Of a stretch of DNA of 64,000 nucleotides, positions 49,610-61,155 are shown piece after piece. Each line of letters begins with the position of its first letter. Within the stretch, counting starts at the first letter, position 1. The position numbers and the translations under genes are program-made. The notes below the pieces were generated by a model. It searched no databases, had not been told where the DNA came from, and was given only the letters and a program-made list of their open reading frames with translations. The stretch covers positions 80,862,429 to 80,926,428 of the forward strand of contig JBAIZL010000003.1 in NCBI GenBank assembly GCA_036971475.1, read 5' to 3'. The stretch comes from Prosapia bicincta (lineage: Eukaryota > Arthropoda > Insecta > Hemiptera > Cercopidae).

Positions 49610-51780
49610 AAAAACATAGTCCTAGGGTTTTATGTAGTATAATAACTTATTACAACAAAATTACACTTCTGGTTTGTAACGAGAGTCGGACCCACTTAAT
49701 GCGGTCTGTGTGGAAAGATGGAGTTCTTGCCGCCAATTTGTCAAGAGAAACCAGACGGCGCGTATATGTGCCGCTTGGTAGCGAACATGTTATGGTTTCA
49801 TACAAGAGTTATTAATACTTTTAGTTTATTTTAACTCCTGTAATTTAAAACAAATGAATACTAGATAGGTTCCTCTACGAATAAATTTACCATTTTATAA
49901 TAATTCTCGACTTATACACCCATTTATTTTCAAAATAATATTCTGAAATACTAACTACTTAGACATTTTCTGTAATATATATTTACAGTGATTTATCTAT
50001 GTCATGATGTTGGCTAAGAAGAGGCAGTCTACAGATGCATTTCTTGGGCTATAATATGGAAGATATCTTGGTCAGCACTTTGCTTCAACTGCCTTCGGTT
50101 AGGCACTAATTCTTAAGGTTAAGTCAAGCTGCAGAATGAAAAGAACAGGCAAAAATATTTGGCTCTTCCTAGTATACTGTGGTGCAATCACACTATTTAC
50201 TAAAATATATATAGATTCTTGAAAATCTGTTTACTTCTTTGAATATTGTTAATGAAATATTTTGTGTAAATATTAAATGTGATAAAGTGGAAAGAGCCTA
50301 AAGTAGACCTAGCAACTAGAGGCTTATAATGCACCTGAATTAATTAGGTTGAAAGTAAATTGTGTATGATTACTCTTCGACACTTACTTTTATTATGTAA
50401 GAGAATGGAACTAAAATTGGCTTATGTAGTTTAAATATTAGTTAAAATAAAACCCTTAGTCATCATGAAATGCGAGTTACATATACATTTTATGTTTCTA
50501 TTGAAACATGTCAAATCATAACTTTCTAGCAGTTCAATGTATAAAGAAGTGTTTATAAGCTACAATGTTACAAATATATTGAATTGGGGGATTTTTAATG
50601 TTCAAGATGTGCTTTGTGATAAAATAGTTATTTAAAACTCATGTGTGTTATCTTATGTAACAATTTTATTTAAAACTGTTCATTGTTCATAAATGTATGA
50701 ACCATTACTGCTGTTATAAATCAGAATAAAAATGTTATAATTATCTAACCCAACTAACCCATATATCTGACGAGCTACTCGTTGGCCTTAGGTTCCTTTC
50801 ACCATCTGGTATTCAACACAATTGTGTTCCATATGACATAGTTTCTTATAAATCAAAGTTATGATACTGTACTATTTAGTGAATGGAACAGAGGAAATAC
50901 TGTAGGAAAGGGCCGACCTTAATTTTCATCTCTTGGATATGATTTCATTATTTAGGTTCAGACTTCACAAGCTGAATTTACTCATGTTTACATACAAGCT
51001 GAATACGTTTTTGAACATTCGCAGTAGCTATTAAAGACTGAAAAACACTATGCTAGATAGTTGGGCCTTTAAAGGGCCTGATAGATATACGGTTAGTAAA
51101 AAAATATAATGTTTTAATCAAATTCAACAAAAGAGACAACTTAAACATTCTTATTAGTTTTATAAAAATTAACGTAAAATATAATCAGAACCAGTAGGGT
51201 TTTCAAACGGATAATATTTTTGTAAGATGTGTAACAACTTATCGGTGAAATGACTTTATTATTGATCATGTTTTAAATATTGGAACAAATATTTTGACAG
51301 ACTTTTACAACACCCTAATTTATCAAGGCATTCTTTCTGTCCCCCTCCTCATTTTGTAGTTTATTGTTTCCAGGACGAAATGGATTTAGCTGGAAGAGGA
51401 GAAATTACTTGCGGCAGGCTACCCGCATTACACTTTCCTCGCAAGAGAAATTACCGACTTTAGTAATGGTTTGAAAATTAAAAATATTCTTTATTACAAT
51501 GTTGAAACCAGCCCTGATTTGTCTTGGGTAACTGCTAAAAAATGTTTCTTTTAATTTTAAAAATTAATTTCAGACACATTTTCCATTCTTAAGGTTTAAA
51601 ATTGAAGGAATAATTTCTTTGTGTTTGTTAGGCGTTTATTAAAACACCGTTTATTAACAGATCGTCTTTGAATTTATATCACAAAAAGGCATTTCCAGTT
51701 CTTTTGTCTTTAAATACAGAGTTTACATTAAGAAATTCCATTTAGTTCTGATTTCAAAATTTAAAAAAAACCGCGTATAG
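49610..51780. other. intergenic DNA, nothing recognised
   Basis: 49670-49790 is GC-richer without a recognised product. The rest is plain AT-rich sequence. Confidence 0.5.
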
Positions 51781-51782
51781 GC

Positions 51783-51788
<6 letters not shown>

Positions 51789-51849
<61 letters not shown>
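51789..51849. repeat. (TA)n bounding the PLE palindrome, left
   Basis: About 30 TA units directly outside the left arm of the palindrome. Confidence 0.95.
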
Positions 51850-51854
<5 letters not shown>

Positions 51855-51916
51855 CGTTTTCTTGTTTAATAATTTAAAAACAACACAGGTTATTCAAATA
51901 CAAGAATATTTATTAT

Positions 51917-51972
51917 TTTATATCCAAAGCTTTTCGTTGGCAAACAGTACCAACATCATCAGGAATGAAAAT
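51917..51972 (-). ncRNA. hammerhead ribozyme-like motif, left arm of palindrome
   Basis: Mirror of 52586-52642. Core CTGATGA at 51962-51956 and GAAA at 51935-51932. Confidence 0.65.
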
Positions 51973-52263
51973 TACAATAATGTAAGCTATAGGCCTAAAA
52001 CATATGTTTATTTAGAAATAGAATTGTTGTTAAATTTATACAAATTGCTAATTTTATTTTGTTGCTGTAACATTATAGACATTGAATATAGTATCAAATT
52101 TAGAATGTATTTGTATTTGTTCTTTTATTAATTTGTTATTATTATTGTGTTTATATATTTCAAATGCTTCATATATATTCATTCTTAATCTCTTATTAAT
52201 TTCTTTTATAAGTTTCATATTTTCTATATTTGGAAATTGGTGCTTATTATTAAATGCCTACAT

Positions 52264-52504
52264 TAATCCAGAAATATATAAATCAAATTTCGCAAATCAT
52301 TGTATTAATAATAAGCACCAATTTCCAAATATAGAAAATATGAAACTTATAAAAGAAATTAATAAGGGATTAAGAATGAATATATATGAAGCATTTGAAA
52401 TATATAAACACAATAATAATAACAAATTAATAAAAGAACAAATACAAATACATTCTAAATTTGATACTATATTCAATGTCTATAATGTTACAGCAACAAA
52501 ATAA
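52264..52504 (+). pseudogene. Penelope-like endonuclease C-terminus, right arm
   Basis: Plus-strand reading SNFANHCINNKHQF, then KGLRMNIYEAFEIYKH and LIKEQIQIHSKFD, ending at TAA 52502-52504. The SNFA-His, Asn/His and EAFEIYK-type spacing matches the conserved tail of PLE endonucleases (after GIY-YIG). The upstream part of the frame runs into the palindrome loop and the opposite arm, so the GIY-YIG core and reverse transcriptase are missing. The same coding tail exists on the minus strand of the left arm (52253-52055), without the SNFA portion. Confidence 0.75.
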
Positions 52505-52585
52505 AATTAGCAATTTGTATAAATTTAACAACAATTCTATTTCTAAATAAACATATGTTTTAGGCCTATAGCTTACATTATTGTA

Positions 52586-52642
52586 ATTTTCATTCCTGAT
52601 GATGTTGGTACTGTTTGCCAACGAAAAGCTTTGGATATAAAA
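52586..52642 (+). ncRNA. hammerhead ribozyme-like motif, right arm of palindrome
   Basis: Core CTGATGA (52596-52602). Stem II is GTTGGTA with TGCCAAC (seven pairs, one G-U) closed by CTGTT. GAAA is at 52623-52626, and a self-complementary AAAGCTTT covers stem III. Stem I can form as TTC.. with GGA.. (four pairs) plus three A-T pairs further out around an internal loop. It lies about 90 bp downstream of the endonuclease stop codon, the position expected for a PLE. Confidence 0.65.
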
Positions 52643-52682
52643 TAATAAATATTCTTGTATTTGAATAACCTGTGTTGTTTTT

Positions 52683-52685
<3 letters not shown>

Positions 52686-52742
<57 letters not shown>
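52686..52742. repeat. (TA)n bounding the PLE palindrome, right
   Basis: About 27 TA units directly outside the right arm. Confidence 0.95.
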
Positions 52743-52745
<3 letters not shown>

Positions 52746-53676
52746 TAAGTTGTACTTTCATTTTGAAAACCATTAGACCTAAAGTATGCTTTAATTACAA
52801 TGTATTACTGTCGTATAATACGGTTATAAAGGGTTAAAACTGTAGTGTAATGTTTCCGAAATGCTTGTAACTAAACGACTGCTGTACCTATGTGTCTGAC
52901 GTTGCATTTATGAGATATTCTTCAACGTTTATTTTACGTCATATAGCCTACGTAATTTAAAAACGAAAAAATGTATCTGTGATCGTTATTGTTACATGGG
53001 AATATATTACATATCTTAATTATTTATTTCTATATACATATATATTGCAATAAAACTTGCCTTGTAAAATAAATTTCTTTACAATTCTATGAGGAGCCAA
53101 AATTTATTCCTCTGTAACATTTTTTATTTTTAGTTAAATTTCACCAGAATAGATTTTATTTGAGATGCCCTAGAAGTAAGTTCTAGTACCTTTTGTAAGT
53201 GCCTGACCTAGTCTGCGCAGAAATCAAGTAGATCATAGGCTAATTAGCGTTGGTTAAATACAAATAAAAGAGATGTATAACTACCCAATCACATTACGAA
53301 AGCAATGCTAATGTTGTGATATCATTGGCGTACATGAAACAATGCAATCATATTCAAATAAATATTGCAATTGATCGTTCAAAATATATTGACTAATTGC
53401 TTTGATCTCATTCCCGTAAGTCAAGGTAAAATAAATATACAAGTAGTGGAATATACTTGTAAAATGGAAAAAAGTACAGATTCATTCAAATAATTTTAAT
53501 ATTAAACCTTAGACAGGTTTGTGACATCATAGAAACCCATAAAAAGAATAGGCTAGTTATGATTTCTTAATTAAGTTTTGTTACCTAATATTTGAGCAAA
53601 TATATTTTGAAATCATTATTTGTTGGTATAACCCATTTATTTATAAAAAGAAATATTCAGAAAATAATTTTTCACA
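52743..53676. other. AT-rich intergenic DNA, nothing recognised
   Basis: Nothing recognised. Confidence 0.5.
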
Positions 53677-53933
53677 GTTCTTCTACAAACTTGAGGGAGA
53701 TTTTTTTATAGGCTATGGATATATTTGTAATATTTGGAGAAAAAAAATGGGGCGGAGTAAATGTTATACATTATACTGAATCGCATTCCCAATTCACTGA
53801 AATCAGTTGTGAATTCATCCGGACTGTCTAATTGTGTCATTTGCTGACTGAGCCCCTTGTTTTTCTCTCCAAATATTACAAATGTATCCATAGCCACTAA
53901 CAATTCTCCCTCAAAATTGTAGAAGGGTCAAGA
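53677..53933. repeat. inverted repeat (fold-back), ~80-bp arms
   Basis: Left arm 53677-53752 and right arm 53852-53933 are reverse complements with scattered differences. Landmarks are TTGAGGGAGA, GGCTATGGATA and TTTGTAATATTTGGAGA. The 99-bp loop is GC-richer than the arms. It could be a MITE or an old head-to-head element. No target duplication was seen. Confidence 0.8.
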
Positions 53934-55854
53934 AATATTATTTTATACCCTTTAGTCAGTTTTAAAAACGTTGTACACGTTTATATATTTTATTTGTATA
54001 TATTAAATAATTTTATGCGTTTTAATTTAATATTTGTTTACGTGACTTTATTAAAGAAAAAATTATGTTTCTTGTGAAACAAATAACACCTCTTAAATTT
54101 AATAAACTTTAAATATTTTAAATATTTATTTGGGATTAAGGGGATTTGTTTATTTTATAAAACTATGCTTTATTTTGTTGATCACTTTTTTAAATGAAAA
54201 TAATATCTTTCGTATATTCTACTAATTTTTGTTGGCTAGAATTTTAAATGCAAAGCGTAAACACTTTGGAGAGTGCCACTGGCCTCGGCATGCCAGAGAG
54301 GAAAGACGCCATGCACTCGTTATATATTTAAATAATTTCAAACAGATTTCTTAAACATTCTTTAAAATATTTTAAAGTGTAAGTATAAGTAAAATGATTA
54401 GTTTATTACTAATATTATTTTTAAGTCTTAGGATTGCAAAATTTATTTTACAATTATTTATAATATTTATAATATAAAACTGCCCATTGTGTTCTTGTTA
54501 TAATTATAAAAACAAAAATCATTCCCGTCCATAATATCGAAATATATAATTTATGATGCGTATTGAGATACTACAAATAAAATACGTAATTTACCACAAT
54601 ACACTAAAATATCCCATTCCAAGCTTTTATTTTATTATTCACATAACGGGGCCCAATTGTATTTAAGAATAAAGTGAAAAGGCGATATGTAGCCAGCTAA
54701 TTGAACAATGACCGTTAATAAAAGTAAATTATAATCACACTGTTCCAAATGCACTGAAATTTCCAAATATGAACTAAAATTTAAAAGGCAAATATTGCCA
54801 ATCAAGTTTTTTTAATAATACACTCCATATAATAGCCTAGTACTATTCCAAAAATAAAACCCAATTTACCAAACGTAAACGAAAATTTATTGTAATTACT
54901 GTATTAGAATTAATTATTAAACATTTTTGAGAAAATAAATTAATTTATGATCTTTTACAATAATTTTAAATAAATTAGTAAGTAACCTAATCAATATCTT
55001 TCCAGGCACAGTTAAAGTGTCAACCGGGAGTAAGGTGCAAATTTCATTTAGCATATTCAACTCATAAATTTTGAATCGGGTAAGTCTTTGAACTATCAAT
55101 CGGTTGAGTTATTAAATTTAGGAGTAGGTAAACCCATACATTCGTAGAATAAAAACATTCATATAATGGATTTAGTAACATACTATTCTTTTTCCCCTTT
55201 TTATTCTTTCTTTTCTTAGATAGTTTTTGTCAATAAAATTGAAAAAAAACACCTAAAATACTTCAATTTAAATAACAAAAATACTCTATTAGAACACTTT
55301 AATAATTATTAAAATACGTTGTACAGTCTTAAAACTAGTAGTAAACATATTTTATTCTATTTTCAGTCTAAGTGAAAACAACAGTCACGGGTTTTATATT
55401 AGTTATAAATAAAAAACAAATAAATAAATAAAACGTCCTTATCATGGAACTAAAAATTAAACATAAATGGATTACGTGAAAATAGCCAAAAATCATATAA
55501 GTAAGAAATTTCACTATCTATAAGTCTTTTATTTCTAAGTATAGAAACCATTTGTATGCTATTTATGCATATAATACTTCAAAAACAATTTAGTGGTCAT
55601 AATGTTAGTTATTAAAAAAATGAAATAGATGATAAGTAGCAGACACTCGTTTGAGAGCTGTTGTGCTTAAGGTAAGCGATGTATTAACTCAATGTCATTG
55701 TTATTCCCGTGTTTTCAGTACTGGGGCATCGTATCCGACCCTTACACATATATATAAACAAAATATCTCAGATTTGAGCGAAACTTTCAAGAATAACACA
55801 AGCAAAGAACATGCTACACAACTTTCACAATATAGTCTCAAAAAATGACTTTAA
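53934..55854. other. AT-rich intergenic DNA, nothing recognised
   Basis: Nothing recognised. Confidence 0.55.
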
Positions 55855-55920
55855 TGTCTACATGTTTCGACCTATTGAGTGTCGTGTTAACGCTCATTAC
55901 GGTAACCACTAATGAGGACA
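55855..55920 (-). ncRNA. decayed hammerhead-like motif with long stem II
   Basis: On the minus strand TGTC-CTCATTA (core changed at two of seven positions) begins the motif. After about 40 bases comes GAAACATGTA-GACA, where TGTC/GACA gives a perfect four-pair stem I and ACATGT is again self-complementary. TGAG/CTCA can pair inside the long insert. Probably inactive now. Confidence 0.45.
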
Positions 55921-56395
55921 GCTGGGCTGTAGAAACATATATGAGTTTGAAATATTTTTAAAAGAAAATCATTGTTATATTTTGAGTTTTTCTGCTGTTT
56001 GCAGTTTATAAAAAGAACGTTTATTAGACTTTGTAGGAACATATCATAGTTGGGATTTATAGTTTAATATCTAATACCACATTATGTGTCCTTATTCAAG
56101 AGAGATTTAGCGAGAAAGGTGAAACAAAAAAACACTTGGGACTTGATTTACGGGATTTTATTAGAATGTGCGCTTTCGTGATGACGTAGGAAGGAATGCA
56201 TATTGAATGTAGCCCCCGTAATATCCTGCGGTTTGCGAAGATATTTTCCAATTTAAAAGACGTGTATAGGTGTTTTTCCAGACTAAAGGTGTTGGAAAAG
56301 TTAATTTTTTTAACAGTAAATTAGGTTTTAGTCATATGTAATAATATAATTTTATTCAATTAGCCCTTAAATAAGCAAAGTATTCTCAATAGACA
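55921..56395. other. AT-rich intergenic DNA, nothing recognised
   Basis: Nothing recognised. Confidence 0.5.
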
Positions 56396-56471
56396 AAAAA
56401 AAAAAAAAAAATAGCTTAGAGTTTAAAGTATTGCAAGATAGAATCAAACATGTTTTTAAAATAACTTTTAG

Positions 56472-56525
<54 letters not shown>
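56396..56525. repeat. poly-A and (TA)n microsatellites
   Basis: A run of about 16 A at 56396 and about 25 TA units at 56475-56525. No retroelement body was recognised upstream of the A run. Confidence 0.9.
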
Positions 56526-56531
<6 letters not shown>

Positions 56532-57139
56532 TTAATAAACGGTGAGTACATATATCTGAATTGTCTTAATTTCAAGATTAGTATTCAGGCCAGATGATCT
56601 CATAAACAATAATAAATTCAAACCATGGAGTCATATATTACTAACGGCTACCGTATTTGCATAATCTAAAGTGAAATATTTATAGGAGAAAATAGAATAC
56701 GTTCGTGTAAGACTTTCAACCAATTCAAATAATGCTTGCCTTAGAAAGTTCTCACACTTATTAATTTGAATTAAAATACCATTAGAGTTTAGTTGAGTTG
56801 TGGTTCCGTCCTATTTTATGAAAAAGGAAGAGCAGAAGAAAATGGCACGACTATATTGAGTCTGTTAGTAAAATGTCTAGTACAGGATGTTTCAAAATGA
56901 CTATCGCCATCTTAAAGATGTGTAGCATCTATTCAATTGGTATATATATATGTATATATATACAAATATGTATAGGTCTAGGACTCCTACCTCCATAGAT
57001 GTTATCCTTAAGTGTAGAGAATACAATGCAAAAACAAGGATCTACTAATGCTTAAGATTTTACAAAAAACAATGACGTAGTTCAGTTTGCACGTGTCTTT
57101 TCAGTCTACCCGCTCGCTGATGTAGATAATCGAAGATGC

Positions 57140-57240
57140 ACACGTATGGTCTAAGGGGAATTTCAGTGAAATTATCCACGCCCCTCTTAAAACCTTCTAG
57201 TCCCCTAAGTTTGAGAATCCCTAATGGTGATCGTGTTTTA
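57140..57240 (-). other. possible hAT-like element terminus
   Basis: On the minus strand TAGGGATTCTCAAACTTAGG followed by a GGGGCG stretch resembles the subterminal text of many hAT non-autonomous elements (CAGxGxTTCTCAAACTTT...). No opposite end or 8-bp target duplication was found. A 65-codon minus open frame (57257-57060) overlaps and is not recognised. Confidence 0.25.
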
Positions 57241-57414
57241 CTTTTTAATGATCGCATGGAAAAAAATACATTATTATATTATATATATACTGTATTGAAC
57301 TTCAGCTATATTCTTTTGATAATTATCTACTTTTCCGGTAGAATTTTTTTTTTCTAATTTAGAGGTATCAAATTACCTTACTAATGCTGTACATTCCCAG
57401 CATTTCTACACTAC

Positions 57415-57455
57415 TTGTTGACGCGTTTCAGAGGACCTCCATCAGTCAGAACTTT
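57415..57455 (-). ncRNA. decayed hammerhead-like motif
   Basis: The minus strand reads CTGATGGAGG-TCCTCTGAAACGCGTC. The core carries one extra G, GAGG/CCTC could form a very tight stem II, and the self-complementary ACGCGT precedes C. Stem I is not convincing. The same ordering as the better motifs supports a common origin. Confidence 0.4.
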
Positions 57456-58590
57456 TTAAGAACCTATATTATTTCAGCTATATTAATAAAATTGCCCCAG
57501 GTTTATAGATATCGTTGTTTAAAAATTACAAAATTAAGCAAGTAAGTATATCTATATGAAAACTATATGGTACTTATTATAAATTAAAATTAACGAAAAT
57601 ACAAAATAATAATAATGTAGAAAAAAAGTATAACAATGATATACAAGCACAGTTTGAAAGCACAGGTAAGCAGGTTGTACGATTAGAGGTTGTGAACTTG
57701 TTTGAAAACCATTGTGACGTGGGTTAATTATCATAAACCGTCCTGAGATCCATTTTTCATGCAGTTTCGACCAAGGTAGCAAGAAAGCGTTTCCGTGTTT
57801 GACGTTGTGATACTGTTACAATTACCCTGATAAAACATTTGTAATTCTGACAACGTTCGTTATTAATTTCTTCAACACAAGTTGAGTTAAATAATGTTGC
57901 CGGTCAGATTACAAAATATACATACGGAACTAGTTCATAATGTACATGAAGGCAAGTACTTTATTAGTTCTTTGAAACTGAAACATTTTCAATTTTCAAT
58001 ATTTCAGTTATTCATGTGTAACCAACAAATATTTAAAAAAGTTAAAATTAATTTAATATAAACAGATTCATTTGTTGAGATGTAGTAAAGAATTGTTGTT
58101 AGAATGTTTTACATGAAACATTCTTAAATCTAAACAAATAATTCAGGTTTGTATATAAGTAAACTGTTGGAACAACATTTTATTATTTCCAAAAATTATT
58201 AATATTTTTATGTGGTATCAGAAGAACTAAAATATGTTTGGATTATTTCTTTGTCGATTAAAAGGCTTCGCCTTTTTATAGTTCGTCCAGAACAAGAAAA
58301 ATGTTCATGGAGAGGAAGATGACGTTATAAAGGGGAATCCCAGATAGCGATGATGTAATAACCCTCTGGCAAACACTAGATATTTATTTCGTTCCCTTAA
58401 AACAAATATGAAAATACACGACTCTGTCAAAGTTACTACAGTTTTGTAAAAGTTATTAGTGGTGAAAACACACAGCTCATTGGTGCACATTTAATTGAAA
58501 TTATTAAAATAGGAAATGTTTTTAAAAATAGTTAAATCTACCTATTTAAATTAATTGTCTAATATTATTAAACGACAAATAATTGTATAT
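57456..58590. other. AT-rich intergenic DNA, nothing recognised
   Basis: Nothing recognised. Confidence 0.5.
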
Positions 58591-58599
58591 GTAGGTGGT

Positions 58600-58662
58600 T
58601 ATTAAACTTAGAAGTCGAATGAGCTTTCAAAAATCTCTGAAAGCTCGTCATAATCAGTCTAT

Positions 58663-58717
<55 letters not shown>

Positions 58718-58955
58718 TTTTTCTCTGAAATCATTTTAAATATTATCATAAAATTTTGTATATATCTGGTGAAAAATTGTCATCATCAGATTTCGAAAAG
58801 GTATATATATACATATTTGTAAAGCTTTTCTCGGAAACTACTCTGAGAATGTTCAATAAAATTGATATATAGTGGGTTAACGCCAGTAATATAATGGACT
58901 AAGGGACGTTTTTCTGAAAAATTTATATAAAGTTTTCGAGAATTATTAAGAAGTA
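58600..58955 (+). repeat. ~125-bp degenerate repeat block 1 with (TA)n
   Basis: Partial copies of the module AAATCGTCATCATCAG ... TTTCTCGGAAAC..TACTCT..GAAT..TTCA..AAAATTGATATAT, interrupted by a poly-A/(TA)n tract at 58662-58714. It sits just before the first helicase fragment, as block 2 does before the second. Confidence 0.7.
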
Positions 58956-58960
58956 TTTCC

Positions 58961-59215
58961 TGGGAAGTTCATATTTCCAGAATTACAATAGACTCAAGCA
59001 AGAGTCAACTTGGATGTACTATGCAAATACATCAATTCCCAGTTAGACCTGCATTTTCCATGACAATCCATAAGTCACAGAGGAAAGCCTTCTATTAAGT
59101 TGGTATCGACAAAGAAACTCCATTTTAATGCACAGGGTGCTACATGTGCCATTCACTAGGATTTAAAAAAGTCGTTTTAAAACTCTTTTGCGAAATAATA
59201 ATACACGTCATACGT
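58961..59215 (+). pseudogene. Helitron helicase C-terminal fragment 1
   Basis: Plus frame from 58961 reads EVHISRI, then CTMQIHQFPVRPAFSMTIHKSQ, with the Pif1-family helicase end signature (FPVRPAF-MTI-KSQ) typical of Helitron Rep-helicases. In-frame stops occur after KAFY and again before CTG, so it is dead. It covers only the last helicase motifs. The Rep domain and earlier helicase motifs are not in the window. Confidence 0.75.
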
Positions 59216-59920
59216 GAAACGCTATGTTTACAATTTCTGTCTCAATCGGAGTATGATCCGATCGTAGATAGGTTTCCTAATATAAAACATCAGTATATAT
59301 AAAACTTATACTAGGCTGGTTTCTACCATTTATGGTTATTCTAAGTTTGCCTTGAATATACATTTTATTATCTGTAAATAATTTAAATACTGAAATACAT
59401 TAGGCAATGTTTTATATTTTACATTTATTACATCACGTGTATATGCTTATTTGGGAAACTCCAACTCTAAATTGAATGGCAATAAGCACGAGTGCAGCAG
59501 GGAAACGAGGAAGGGTCAAGGATTCATCAGGTAAAATGATTGTACCCGAGAAAAAAGTATTCTATAGTACAATCATAATGCAGAATGAATAACTTGGATC
59601 TTCAACATATAACTGAAGGACTGCCAGACAATTTAAATCAGGTTACAGTTAGAGTAACCGCACTTACCCGTGTCGGCTCCTTAAGGGATGATTACTCACG
59701 ACTTACTTAGGTCGGCCCGCACCGATTAAATAAAACTACGCGATGTTGGCTCCGCAGAGAGATATTCACAACATATATTAAAATGAATTCAAAAATAGAA
59801 TTAGACGTTTCTATCGATTTTGGTAAATGTTATAGTGTTGTTACTTATTGTCGAAGAAAGTATAATAATTTAATTACACTTTAATTCATATGCTATTTTT
59901 TTGCCATGAATAATTAATAA
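59216..59920. other. sequence between Helitron fragment and open frame
   Basis: The GC-richer stretch at 59640-59760 is not recognised. The rest is AT-rich. Confidence 0.4.
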
Positions 59921-60448
59921 ACTTTGATCGGTCCCTTGAGCAAAAATTGTGAGTACACATGTTCACCGGAAGATTCGGACCTAACGATCGTTGGTCAGGT
60001 CCATCCCTGTCGAATGCTGGGTCGGCCAAAACGAGTTGTTCGAACGGAGAGTGCCACTTACTGGATGCTTATTCTTGGGCATCTCTGTAGCTGTTTGGTC
60101 AACGACAAACCAAGATTCGTTAATGGGGACCGTGTGAACATTAGCGTTTTGATATCAACTTGCATTGACCCTCGTGTTATCGTGGTAACTGTTGAAATTC
60201 CGGAAACCCTAACTTGGGCTTAAGAGTATGGGCCTCCCAAGAGGTACGGTTCCCTTACGCTTATAAAGCTACTTCTGGAGTTCAATAGTGCTAGAAATAT
60301 AGTACCGCGAGAGGCTTTTAATTTGAGTAGGTTTCTACCCATCAGCACGGTAGAATCACTATGGCCTTCGGAGTCCATGTTGCAGGCTGAGGGTCATTTG
60401 TGGGGCGATTGTATTACAGTACATGAAGCAAAAGTGCTGGTGGTTTAA
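59921..60448 (+). pseudogene. unidentified ~175-codon open frame with one stop
   Basis: One plus frame is open from about 59921 to 60448 except for a single TAA at 60221-60223. Base composition is clearly less AT-rich than its neighbours, which supports former coding. There is no convincing start codon (the first open codon is preceded by TAA). The central text LVNDKPRFVNGDRVNISVLI loosely resembles the GDKPTFVN..R segment of the EEP endonuclease of Jockey-type non-LTR retrotransposons, with a possible DLTIVGQVHP counterpart upstream. That match is weak. It could equally be a captured exon. Confidence 0.4.
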
Positions 60449-60528
60449 AGCTATGTTGGTTATTGTTAGGTACCGCAGAAGAGGCATTATGTGTGTGCAC
60501 GTCAGGAATAAAACGGGCTAAATCAAAA

Positions 60529-60563
60529 TTATCTGACAAATCGTCATCATCAGTTTTCAAAAA

Positions 60564-60602
<39 letters not shown>

Positions 60603-60731
60603 TTGTAAATTATTTCTCGGAAACGATTCTAGGAATTTGCACCTAAATCGGCATAGACAGGTATTTTGACCTCAGGAATCCAATGTAATAAGTCAATGAA
60701 AAATTTGCATAATCAGTTTTACAATGAAAAA

Positions 60732-60797
<66 letters not shown>

Positions 60798-61155
60798 TTA
60801 TATATATATATTTGTCAGAAACTAATATAGGAATTTTCACAAAAATTGGTATATATGGAATTTGTAACGTAAGAAATCCTATTACCTAAGTGAAAATTAA
60901 ATGAAAATTCATCCTCAAGCTTTCGAAAATTGTTAAACATCGGACACTACTCTACAGATTTTATTCAGATTCGTATATCGGGAGTTTTTAATCTCACCAT
61001 ACTAATGAGCTAATTGAAAATTTTCTGAAAAATCGTCATCAAATTTTAGAAGATTGTTTAATATTAAAAAATACTTAAAGGATTTTCACAACAATAGGTA
61101 ATAGGCCATAGGAAGTTGTCAATCTCTGCAATTCAATGAGCTAAGTGAAAATTTT
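60529..61155 (+). repeat. ~125-bp degenerate repeat block 2 with (TA)n and (CA)n
   Basis: At least four copies of the module start near 60617, 60817, 60944 and 61068 (spacing about 125 bp, once expanded by a 62-bp CA tract at 60733-60794). Shared words are GAAAC.ACTCTA.GGATTTTCAC, GAGCTAAGTGAAAATTTTC and TCTGAAAAATCGTCATCA. (TA)n is at 60568-60599 and 60798-60811. The block ends directly at the second helicase fragment. Confidence 0.8.

Larger units (their letters stand above)
51872..52687. mobile_element. palindromic head-to-head pair of Penelope-like 3' ends
   Basis: Arms 51872-52253 and 52305-52687 are inverted copies that appear to differ at one base (around 52369, AAGGGATT against AAGAGATT). 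The loop is 51 bp, and both outer ends pass into (TA)n. Each arm, read outward from the centre, carries the end of a GIY-YIG endonuclease ORF, a short 3' UTR, a hammerhead motif and then AACCTGTGTTGTTTTTA. This fits a PLE whose two 5'-truncated copies integrated in inverted orientation. The near-identity shows a recent event, so this family was active not long ago. Confidence 0.85.

Noticed and set aside
53706..53903. 65-codon minus open frame inside the fold-back repeat
   Set aside because: It spans an inverted-repeat arm and loop, with no independent evidence of coding.
60529..61060. Hammerhead motifs in the Helitron-associated repeats (minus-strand CTGATGATGACGATTT..TCAGAAAA)
   Set aside because: A short stem II and an AAAATTTT palindrome can be drawn, but no stem I pairs in any copy and GAAA is changed in some. 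Chance or very old similarity.
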